A stretch of 7,740 bases of DNA from Spirochaetaceae bacterium (GTDB taxonomy: Bacteria > Spirochaetota > Spirochaetia > Treponematales > Breznakiellaceae): the NCBI GenBank assembly GCA_031278575.1, contig JAITKD010000159.1, positions 1-7,740 on the forward strand, written 5' to 3'. Positions within the stretch are counted from its first letter, which is position 1, and every line of letters begins with the position of its first letter. Under the pieces are notes generated by a model, which saw only the letters and a list, made by a program, of their open reading frames with translations, searched no databases and was not told the DNA's origin. Shown here piece after piece: positions 1-5,817 of the stretch. A program made the position numbers and the translations under genes.

Positions 1-8
1 GGCGCCGC

Positions 9-500
9 TTATCCGGGCGCGGGGGCGGGGAGAAGGGGGAATATGAGGGAAAGCGCGGTTTGAATCGCCGTTTCCCCATACTGGGGTCTGACCCCGGCGG
101 CTGAATCCCCCCGCCCCTCTCCGGCCTCCTCCTCAAGCGGCGGCTCCCCCTCCAGTATCCACGACCCGTACCGGTCCCCCCAGATATGCCCGATCCGGCC
201 TTCCGCCCGGTTGTACCGCTGGGCGAACACCTGTTTCAGCCACTGCATGATAGCCGGAAGTTCCAGCCCGTCCGCCGGCTTGATATAAAATGTCAGCCAA
301 TCATCGGCAAGACACAGCCCGCGAATCTCGAAAACAAATCGAAGCGTCGTTTGCCGGAACACCTGGGCAAACAGCGCCAGGGCCTTATTGGGGACCGGCG
401 CCACGGCGCCGGTCCCTCGGCTGAAGAGGGGCTCCCGGTTGTTGACGCGGGTACGGATTTCGTACCACACCCCCTGTTTCAGTGTTCGTAATTGTCTCAT
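9..500 (-). CDS. Degenerate IS200-like / REP-associated (Y1) transposase-family protein
   Basis: This 163-residue protein resembles the REP-associated tyrosine transposase (Y1, IS200-like) fold. The N-terminus WYEIRTRVNNREPLF (12-26) fits the first family strand. MQWLKQVFAQRYNR (85-98) fits the helix that carries the catalytic tyrosine (candidate Y96), and GRIGHIWGDRY (101-111) fits the usual 'GxxFxxRY' segment. The HUH metal motif, normally like PNHVHLL, is replaced by DDWLTFYI (66-73), so both histidines are missing and strand cleavage is unlikely. Residues 29-37 come from a palindrome, and residues 136-139 (GVRP) come from a second one. The tail after about residue 120 is acidic, then proline-rich, and unlike the family. 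An in-frame ATG at 566 would add 22 AT-rich-encoded residues that do not fit the family, so I start at 500. Neither start has a good ribosome site. It may be a decaying copy or a non-catalytic DNA-binding derivative. Confidence 0.62.
   Translation of the reverse strand: MRQLRTLKQGVWYEIRTRVNNREPLFSRGTGAVAPVPNKALALFAQVFRQTTLRFVFEIRGLCLADDWLTFYIKPADGLELPAIMQWLKQVFAQRYNRAEGRIGHIWGDRYGSWILEGEPPLEEEAGEGRGDSAAGVRPQYGETAIQTALSLIFPLLPAPAPG
83..95. repeat. GGGGTCTGACCCC palindrome inside the 3' end of the transposase-like gene
   Basis: This is a perfect inverted repeat with 6-bp arms (GGGGTC/GACCCC) around a single T. It encodes GVRP (residues 136-139) near the C-terminus of the transposase-like protein. 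The same core, GGGTCWGACCC, occurs at 570-580 just upstream of that gene. Paired palindromes next to a Y1 transposase-like gene are the typical REP/RAYT layout, but only two copies are visible here. Confidence 0.6.
391..416. repeat. Perfect 12-bp-arm palindrome within the transposase-like reading frame
   Basis: GGGACCGGCGCC (391-402) and its exact reverse complement (405-416) are separated by two bases. The element corresponds almost exactly to residues 29-37 (GTGAVAPVP) of the transposase-like protein, between the family-like segments NNREPLF and ALALFAQVF. In related proteins I would expect these to be almost adjacent, so the palindrome looks like an in-frame insertion of a small mobile hairpin. 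Confidence 0.65.
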
Positions 501-569
501 ATAGAATATATGCGCTTGAGGAGCGGATTGCTTTAATGAAAAGCAAGAAACAGGGAAAAAATCCATGGA

Positions 570-580
570 GGGTCAGACCC
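570..580. repeat. GGGTCAGACCC palindrome between the PLP-enzyme gene and the transposase-like gene
   Basis: Perfect 5-bp arms (GGGTC/GACCC) surround a central A. It sits between the stop codon of the PLP enzyme (586-588) and the upstream ATG at 566. On the minus strand the hairpin is immediately preceded by GTGG, which resembles the GTRG tetranucleotide found 5' of REP hairpins. The second copy of the core is at 83-95. A T6 run follows about 8 nt after the hairpin on the minus strand, so it could also act as a weak transcription terminator for the upstream gene. Confidence 0.5.
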
Positions 581-585
581 CCACC

Positions 586-1779
586 TCACCGCAGGCCGGT
601 TTTTTTGAGGGCCTGGTCTATATCGGCGATAATGTCCTCCCCGTCCTCAATGCCTACGCTGAAACGGAAAAAGCCCCCGTGAAATTCCTCTGGGTAGAGG
701 TATTGACGTTCATCCTTTTCGCCTAAAAAAACGATGAGGCTTTCGTCGTGGCCCAGGGAAACCGCGGAGGTGATGAGTCTGAGGTGGCTGACAAAACGGT
801 TGTGGGTATCGTGGTCCGCGTCCAAGCCGAAGGCCAGAACCCCGCCGAAGCCCGGAGACATCTGGGAGGCGGCGACGGCGTGACCCCGGTGGCTTTCCAG
901 TCCCGGATAGGCCGTAAACCGGACCCGGGGAAGGCGCTCCAGATACCGGGCAACCGTGAGGGCGTTTTCGTTATGCTGCCGCATCCTGAGGGGCAGGGTA
1001 ACCGAACCCCGCGTGATGAGCCACGCGTTAAAGGGACTGATAATACCCCCCAGGTTCACCTGGGACTGGGCGCGGATCAGGTCCAGGTGGGCCTTTTTGC
1101 CGATCACCGCCCCGCCCATGGCATCCCCGTGGCCGTTGATGTATTTGGTGAGGCTTTCCACGGAAAAATCCGCCCCCAGTTCCAGGGGCCGCTGGTTGTA
1201 GGGGGAGGCAAAGGTGTTGTCCACCGAAAGGAGGGCCCCGCCGGCATGGGCGATCCCGGCGATACCCCGGATGTCGGAGACGGCCAGGGTGGGGTTCCCC
1301 GGGGTTTCGATGTGGACCAGCCTGGTGTTGGGCCGCATCGAAGCCCGGACCGCCTCCGGATCCCCGGTGTCCACGATGGTAGTTTCAATGTTAAATTTAT
1401 GGTTAAACAATTCGTTTAACAGCCGGTATACCGCGATATAGGTTACGCTGGAAAAAACCACATGGTCCCCGGTTTTGAGCAGGGCGAAAAACAACCCCGA
1501 CAGGGCCGCAACCCCGCTGCCCAACACCACGCAATCCTCACCCCCCGAAAGGGAAGCGAGCTTTTCCTCCAGGTACTTCTGGTTGCTGCCCCCGTTCCGG
1601 GTGTAGAGGTTTTTGCCCGCCCCGCTCCAGTTCATCTCCGAGGGATCATAGGGCAGGGCGTAACTATTGGCCATGGTGATGGGCCGCCGGATCGCCCCGG
1701 TTTCCCCATCCACCTCATTCCCGGCATGAACCGCCCGGGTAGAAAACCCAAATTCTTTTCCGTAAATTCGCTTTTCCAT
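586..1779 (-). CDS. PLP-dependent transsulfuration-family enzyme (cystathionine gamma-synthase / gamma-lyase-like)
   Basis: This 397-residue cytosolic enzyme belongs to the Cys/Met-metabolism PLP family, whose members typically have about 380-400 residues. Visible PLP-site elements are Y59-T-R61 (phosphate contact from the partner subunit), G87-S-G-V-A-A (phosphate loop), Y114 (ring stacking), D187 in SVDNTFASP, and the Schiff-base lysine K212 in SLTKYINGHGDAMGG. R372 in FFRFSVGIED fits the substrate-carboxylate arginine. Two segments are unusual. The 'NPT' after YTR is replaced by GGSNQ, and the usual HPA-MTH stretch after SLG-ESL is replaced by FLGEKDERQYLYPEEFHGG. The position of the methionine gamma-lyase cysteine (116) is alanine. 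The exact reaction (synthase, lyase or sulfhydrylase) therefore cannot be assigned. I chose ATG at 1779 because the protein then lines up with family numbering. A TTG at 1821 would add 14 residues but overlaps a possible -35 (TTGCCA, 1816-1821). The ribosome site is weak (AAGAAAA). Confidence 0.85.
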   Translation of the reverse strand: MEKRIYGKEFGFSTRAVHAGNEVDGETGAIRRPITMANSYALPYDPSEMNWSGAGKNLYTRNGGSNQKYLEEKLASLSGGEDCVVLGSGVAALSGLFFALLKTGDHVVFSSVTYIAVYRLLNELFNHKFNIETTIVDTGDPEAVRASMRPNTRLVHIETPGNPTLAVSDIRGIAGIAHAGGALLSVDNTFASPYNQRPLELGADFSVESLTKYINGHGDAMGGAVIGKKAHLDLIRAQSQVNLGGIISPFNAWLITRGSVTLPLRMRQHNENALTVARYLERLPRVRFTAYPGLESHRGHAVAASQMSPGFGGVLAFGLDADHDTHNRFVSHLRLITSAVSLGHDESLIVFLGEKDERQYLYPEEFHGGFFRFSVGIEDGEDIIADIDQALKKTGLR

Positions 1780-1792
1780 AATTTTCTTATTA

Positions 1793-1821
1793 ATACTAGT
1801 GGATATATAGAATAATGGCAA
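1793..1821 (-). promoter_or_regulatory. Weak candidate promoter of the PLP-enzyme gene
   Basis: On the minus strand TTGCCA (1816-1821) is followed after 17 nt by TAGTAT (1793-1798), which matches 5/6 and 4/6 of the sigma70 consensus. The leader before ATG at 1779 would be only about six nucleotides, so the real promoter may lie elsewhere in this AT-rich segment. Confidence 0.25.
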
Positions 1822-1879
1822 GCCCCTTGAGGCCGGCAGTTTTACCTTTACCCGGATTTTTCCCGGTAATAGGGGCGCA

Positions 1880-1901
1880 TTTCCGGCGCAAGCGCCGGAA
1901 A
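1880..1901. repeat. Perfect 10-bp-arm hairpin
   Basis: TTTCCGGCGC (1880-1889) and GCGCCGGAAA (1892-1901) are exact reverse complements separated by AA. There is no T-run after either arm, so it is not a standard terminator. It lies in the MITE-like block, directly before a GC-rich repeat-style sequence with three tandem GCTCC units (1916-1930). Confidence 0.55.
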
Positions 1902-1931
1902 CCGGGCTTTCCGGGGCTCCGCTCCGCTCCG

Positions 1932-1954
1932 GTCCCAGCGCTATGCGCCGGGAC
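1932..1954. repeat. Interrupted hairpin GTCCC-GCGC / GCGC-GGGAC
   Basis: GTCCC (1932-1936) pairs with GGGAC (1950-1954), and GCGC pairs with GCGC around a short TAT loop, with one A/C mismatch between the two stem parts. It follows the GCTCC triplet repeat and seems to be the second stem of the same structured intergenic element. Confidence 0.4.
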
Positions 1955-2155
1955 TGCTTCGCACCCCTCCAATCCCTTGCGCGTTTCGTACCCGGCGGCT
2001 TTTTCGGTAATTATAAGCCGTTAACGGTAAAATTACTGCCTTGAGGCTTTCCCAAAACTTCAGTTTTTGGAAGACAAGTCTTGCCTGTCAAGCAGCCTTG
2101 AAATTCGCCTTTACCTCAAAATTCAGGGTGCGTATATTTTTTATAGAAAGAATTT

Positions 2156-2185
2156 AACCACGAACAGACACGAACCACACGAAGA
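2156..2185. repeat. CACGAA hexamer cluster (AACCACGAAC-type repeat)
   Basis: CACGAA occurs three times, at 2159-2164, 2169-2174 and 2178-2183, at spacings of 10 and 9 bp. The opening AACCACGAAC phrase resembles a short intergenic repeat that recurs in many bacterial genomes, as I recall it. It lies 36-65 bp past the rlmI stop codon. No function is visible. Confidence 0.45.
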
Positions 2186-2220
2186 ACATCCGGTCAACGC
2201 CGGTATCATTCTGTCCAAGC

Positions 2221-3642
2221 CTATAACACCCGGTAATACCCGCATTTAAGGTAGAGGGATTCGTCATACCCCACCAGAATGGGGTGATCCGCGGGCTGGT
2301 AACGGAAATCAAGCTGGAGGATCCGGCGGCCGGCGTCAAGGGCGGCGTCGGCGACCAGGGCTTTGAAGCGGCCTTCGTCCAGGGCCTGGCTGCAGGAACA
2401 ACTTACCAGGACGCCGCCGGGGGAAAGGAGCTTTATGGCCCGGAGGTTAATTTCTTTATACCCCCGCAGGGCCCCTTCCAGGGCGGAACGGGATTTGGCA
2501 AAGGCCGGGGGATCCAGGATGATGAGATTGAACCGCTCTCCCCCCCGTTCATAGGCCCGGAGGACCTCGAAGACATCCCCCTCCACCGCGGTTACCCGGT
2601 CCTCCACGCCGTTCAGCCGGGCGTTCTTTTTGAGGGTTTCCAAGGCGGGGGCGGAAACATCCAGGGCGGTTACCTGGGGGTTCATCCCCTGGGGATGTAT
2701 CCCCCCGCCGAACCGGGCGGCGTGGATGCCGAAGCCGCCGGTATAGGCGCAGCAGTCCAGGACCCGCCCGCCGGCGGCAAAGGCCGCTGCCCGGAGGCGG
2801 TTTTCCTTCTGGTCCAGGTAATGACCGGTTTTTTGCCCCTCCTCAAGGTGGACCATAAAGGGAAGGCCGTTTTCAAAAATTACGATCCCCCCGCCGGGGA
2901 AACTCCCCCGGATAAGCCCTCCCCGGCGGGGAAGCCCCTCAAGCTCCCGTGCCCGGAGGGCCGGCTTTTCCACGATCCCCGCCGGAAGCCCCAGGGGCGG
3001 TCCGGTTTCCGCCGGGTCTTGCCCCGGTGTGGGGAATCCCGGCGGTACAAACCGCTCCAGGACCTCCTCCAAGGCGGCAAGGATCTCCTCCCGGCGGCGG
3101 TCCATCCCCCAGGCGAGGAACTGGATCGAAAGCCAGGAACCCGGCTTTCCCAGGGCGGCTTCGGCCTTTTCAAAGGTGAGGGGTTCCCCGGAAAGGCCGG
3201 CCCCCGGCCCCTCGCCCAAAAAGAGCGCCTCGATGTCCCCCAGGGGCCAGCCCACAAACCGGTCCACGATAAGGCCGGGGAGAAAATCCGCCTCCCCAAA
3301 AACGATCCGGGCGGAGTCCCGGAAAAGGTCGTATCCCGGAAAACGCCTCCCCAGGGACTGCCGGATTCGGCGTTTAAAAAACCCCCTATCCACCCCTTCT
3401 TTGGAGGGGCTGTATATCCGGGCGATGATCTTGGAATGGGGGTTCACAAAACCCCGGCCCAGGTAGGTCTTACGGGAACTTTCCACATCCGCGGGTTCCC
3501 CGGCCTCCAGTTCCTCCGGGGGCAGGGGCTTAAACCCTCCGGGAACGGGCGCCAGGATCCGGGAAACTTCGTTATCATAGACCCAGGGATGGCCCCCAAG
3601 GATACGTTTTTCTTCCCCGGGTTTTAAAATAATCCGTTTCAT
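2221..3642 (-). CDS. rlmI: 23S rRNA (cytosine-C5) methyltransferase, RlmI family
   Basis: This 473-residue protein is a SAM-dependent methyltransferase that should form m5C in 23S rRNA (C1962 in the E. coli enzyme). The N-terminal PUA-like domain (1-75) opens with KPGEEKRILGGHPWVYDNEV. A central domain follows, and then the catalytic Rossmann domain from about residue 255. Visible there are FMVHLEEGQKTGHYLDQKENR (262-282), the SAM loop VLDCCAYTGGFG (294-305), DPPAF (377-381) and SCSCSQ (414-419) with the presumed catalytic cysteine. It is about 75 residues longer than E. coli RlmI (396), mostly through a Gly/Pro-rich central insertion between about 140 and 250. ATG at 3640-3642 follows AGGGGG at 11 nt. 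The gene lies 73 nt after ppk1 with no terminator between, so it is probably the distal gene of the ppx-ppk1 transcript. The family is clear; the exact target base is inferred. Confidence 0.87.
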   Translation of the reverse strand: MKRIILKPGEEKRILGGHPWVYDNEVSRILAPVPGGFKPLPPEELEAGEPADVESSRKTYLGRGFVNPHSKIIARIYSPSKEGVDRGFFKRRIRQSLGRRFPGYDLFRDSARIVFGEADFLPGLIVDRFVGWPLGDIEALFLGEGPGAGLSGEPLTFEKAEAALGKPGSWLSIQFLAWGMDRRREEILAALEEVLERFVPPGFPTPGQDPAETGPPLGLPAGIVEKPALRARELEGLPRRGGLIRGSFPGGGIVIFENGLPFMVHLEEGQKTGHYLDQKENRLRAAAFAAGGRVLDCCAYTGGFGIHAARFGGGIHPQGMNPQVTALDVSAPALETLKKNARLNGVEDRVTAVEGDVFEVLRAYERGGERFNLIILDPPAFAKSRSALEGALRGYKEINLRAIKLLSPGGVLVSCSCSQALDEGRFKALVADAALDAGRRILQLDFRYQPADHPILVGYDESLYLKCGYYRVL

Positions 3643-3715
3643 TATAGTACCATCCCCCTATCAATTTTTGGAACCGGATCAGCGCCTTTCCCCCCGCGCC
3701 GGCTTTGGCGGGTGA

Positions 3716-5809
3716 TCAGCCTTCCTCCGGGGGGCTGCGGCGGACAATAAATTCCTCCCGGGAAGCCCAGGGCCGTTCCGCCGCCGCTGCCCGGGCGAGA
3801 AAGACCCCCTGGGCCCGCAGGGGCGGTTCCTCCGGCGGCGGGGTCAGGGAGGTCCAGGAGCCGTCCTGATTCAGGAGCCGGGCCTGGCAGTTGTCCTGGA
3901 AATAGGTTTCCAGTATGGAATACACCTGCTTTTTTAGTTCCTCCTGGATCACCGGGAACATCAGTTCCACCCGCCGTTCCAGGTTACGGGTCATCCAGTC
4001 GGCGCTGGAAAGAAAAAGCTCCTCCGCGCCGCCGTTGGCAAAATAGAAGATCCGGCCGTGTTCCAGGTAGTGGTCCACAATACTCACCACCCGGATATTT
4101 TCCGAAAGCCCCGGTACGCCGGGAACCAGCATACAGATCCCCCGGACATTGAGGAAGATCTTCACCCCCGCCTGGGAAGCGCGGTACAGGGCGTCAATCA
4201 TCTCCTTGTCCGCCAGGGCGTTCATTTTGGCGAGAATTTTACCGGGATATTCCTGGTTTGAACGTTTTGCCTCCCGCTCTATCCGTTGTAACAGGTTGTC
4301 TTTCATGGCCGTGGGGGCCGCGATCAGGTTTTGGGTCCGCAGGATCGCCGAATAACCGGTGATCATATTGAAGATGAGGCTTGCGTCAAAGGCGATATCG
4401 TCATTGGAGGTGAAGATCCCGATATCCTCGTATTGTTTTGCCGTCCGGTCATTGTAATTCCCCGTGGAAAGGTGGGTGTACCGCCGGATCCCCCCGCTTT
4501 CCCGGCGGATGATAAGGCTGATCTTGGCGTGTACCTTGAGTCTGGCCAGGCCGTATACCACAATAACCCCGGCTTTTTCCAGACGGTTCGCCCAGGAAAT
4601 ATTCCGTTCCTCATCAAAGCGGGCCTTGAGTTCCACCACCGCGGTAACGTGTTTTCCGTTCAGGGCGGCTTTTTCCAGGGCCTTCACAATGGGAGAATCC
4701 CCGCTGGTCCGGTACAGGGCGGTCTTGATGGAGATCACCTGGGGATCTTCCGCGGCGTCCTGGAAAAAACGCACCACCGGATCAAAGGATTCATAGGGAA
4801 GGTGGAGCATCACGTCCCCCTGGTTTATCCGGTCCCACAGGGGTTCGTCTTCGGTAAACGCGGGGCTCCGGTAAATCGCCGGGGGGACGCTTTTTAATTG
4901 CTCGAAACCCCGGATCGAACCGAGTTCCGCCAGGGTCCTTAAATCCAGGGGGCCGTCAATCTCATACAGGTCATCGGCCTCCAGATCCAAGCGCCGGGCC
5001 AATTCGTCCCGAAGCCGGGCGCTGCCCGGGGAATAGGTCATCCGCACGGGTTTGGAAGTTTCCCGGCCCACCAGGACCTCTTCCATGGCCTCGATAAAAT
5101 CTTCGTCCCGTTTTTCATCCACCGAAAAATCCGCGTCCCGGGTGAGTTTAAACACCATGGTTTCTTTTACCCCGTAACCGGGGAAAAGATAGGCCCCCCA
5201 GGTTATTACCATATCATCCAACAAGGTCCAGCGGATATTCCCGCCGGTTTCAGCGGGAAACCGGATCATGCGATCCAGGGCCGAGGGAATACGGATTATG
5301 GCGATGGGTTCATCCCCGGTCTCACCGGAAAGGAGGAACGCCACATGGACCCCTAAGTTTCCGATGAAAGGCAGGGGCTTATCATCCTCGATCCGCAGGG
5401 GGGTGAGGATGGGCAGAATATCCCGGATAAACCGGGATTCAAGATAATCCTTTTGGGATTCGGAATAAGCGCCGGGCCGGACCAACTCCAGCCCCTCCCC
5501 GGCAAGGGCGGGGAAGATCTCTTCCCGCAGGCAGCCATACTGCCGCTTGATGATGGACCGGACTTTTTCCCCGGTCATTTTAAGCTGATCCTCCGGGCTG
5601 AGTCCCGACAGGTCCGGAGCCGCCCCGGATCGCAGGGCCCGTTTCATCGCCGCCACCCGGATCATAAAAAATTCATCAAAATTTGAAGAAACAATCGATA
5701 AAAACCGCATCCGGTCCAGGGGCAGGAGGTCCCGCCGCAGTCCTTCTTCCAAAACCCGGCCGTTAAAATCTATCCAGGAAATATCCCGGTTAAAATAAAC
5801 CGCTTCCAT
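3716..5809 (-). CDS. ppk1: Polyphosphate kinase 1
   Basis: This 697-residue protein reversibly polymerises the terminal phosphate of ATP into polyphosphate. E. coli Ppk has 688 residues, so it appears full length. The N domain starts with YFNRDISWIDFNGRVLEE (5-22) and includes SSNFDEFFMIRVA (41-53). The catalytic core has YRTSGDSPIV (366-375), ELKARFDEERN (393-403), the phosphorylated histidine H427 in LKVHAKISLI, H446 in THLSTGNYNDRTAKQYEDIG, and H584 in VDHYLEHGRIF; these correspond to E. coli H435, H454 and H592. The C-terminal part keeps SSADWMTRNLERRVE (601-615), the usual PPK1 ending. The start ATG (5807-5809) is preceded by AAGGCGG at about 6 nt, and this ribosome site overlaps the ppx stop codon, 8 nt away. 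That implies co-transcription and probably translational coupling with the exopolyphosphatase. Nothing essential looks lost. Confidence 0.96.
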   Translation of the reverse strand: MEAVYFNRDISWIDFNGRVLEEGLRRDLLPLDRMRFLSIVSSNFDEFFMIRVAAMKRALRSGAAPDLSGLSPEDQLKMTGEKVRSIIKRQYGCLREEIFPALAGEGLELVRPGAYSESQKDYLESRFIRDILPILTPLRIEDDKPLPFIGNLGVHVAFLLSGETGDEPIAIIRIPSALDRMIRFPAETGGNIRWTLLDDMVITWGAYLFPGYGVKETMVFKLTRDADFSVDEKRDEDFIEAMEEVLVGRETSKPVRMTYSPGSARLRDELARRLDLEADDLYEIDGPLDLRTLAELGSIRGFEQLKSVPPAIYRSPAFTEDEPLWDRINQGDVMLHLPYESFDPVVRFFQDAAEDPQVISIKTALYRTSGDSPIVKALEKAALNGKHVTAVVELKARFDEERNISWANRLEKAGVIVVYGLARLKVHAKISLIIRRESGGIRRYTHLSTGNYNDRTAKQYEDIGIFTSNDDIAFDASLIFNMITGYSAILRTQNLIAAPTAMKDNLLQRIEREAKRSNQEYPGKILAKMNALADKEMIDALYRASQAGVKIFLNVRGICMLVPGVPGLSENIRVVSIVDHYLEHGRIFYFANGGAEELFLSSADWMTRNLERRVELMFPVIQEELKKQVYSILETYFQDNCQARLLNQDGSWTSLTPPPEEPPLRAQGVFLARAAAAERPWASREEFIVRRSPPEEG

Positions 5810-5817
5810 AATCCGCC

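Larger units (their letters stand above)
1825..2047. repeat. MITE-like block bounded by a 9-bp direct repeat
   Basis: CCTTGAGGC occurs at 1825-1833 and again, in the same orientation, at 2039-2047. Just inside, the two ends are imperfectly inverted: the left end reads CAGT-TTTACC-TTACCCGG and the right end, on the other strand, CAGTAATTTTACCGTTAACGG. The interior is GC-rich, contains two hairpins and encodes nothing credible. The arrangement fits a small non-autonomous element with a 9-bp target duplication, but the inverted ends are imperfect and the direct repeat is itself partly palindromic. Confidence 0.35.
1780..2220. other. Gene-free intergenic stretch with repeat-like blocks
   Basis: No convincing gene is present on either strand between the start of the PLP enzyme and the stop of rlmI. 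The stretch holds, from left to right, an AT-rich segment that should contain the promoter of the PLP enzyme, a GC-rich block with two hairpins, an AT-rich block with short hairpins (AAAAC/GTTTT near 2054-2067, AAGAC/GTCTT at 2071-2082), and a cluster of CACGAA hexamers. No rho-independent terminator with a T-run is clear for rlmI, whose transcript enters this region. Confidence 0.6.

Noticed and set aside
501..566. N-terminal extension of the transposase-like protein from ATG at 566
   Set aside because: The 22 extra residues do not fit the family, the DNA is AT-rich with a 7-bp hairpin (528-546), and the nearest ribosome-site-like GAGGTG is about 15 nt upstream. It is kept only as an alternative start.
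748..1419. A 223-codon plus-strand frame antisense to the PLP enzyme
   Set aside because: Low-complexity Gly/Pro/Val product without a known domain. The opposite strand carries the full PLP-enzyme motif set.
1880..1901. The 10-bp-arm hairpin as a rho-independent terminator
   Set aside because: No run of T follows either arm on either strand.
2284..3627. A 447-codon open frame on the plus strand, antisense to rlmI
   Set aside because: It is a mirror of the GC-rich rlmI gene. Its product is Gly/Pro-rich with no recognisable motif, while the minus-strand frame has all the RlmI motifs.
3641..3646. TATAAT on the minus strand at the rlmI start as a -10 box
   Set aside because: It overlaps the start codon itself, and no -35 lies at 16-18 nt (TTGATA is only 12 nt away), so it could not drive this start codon.
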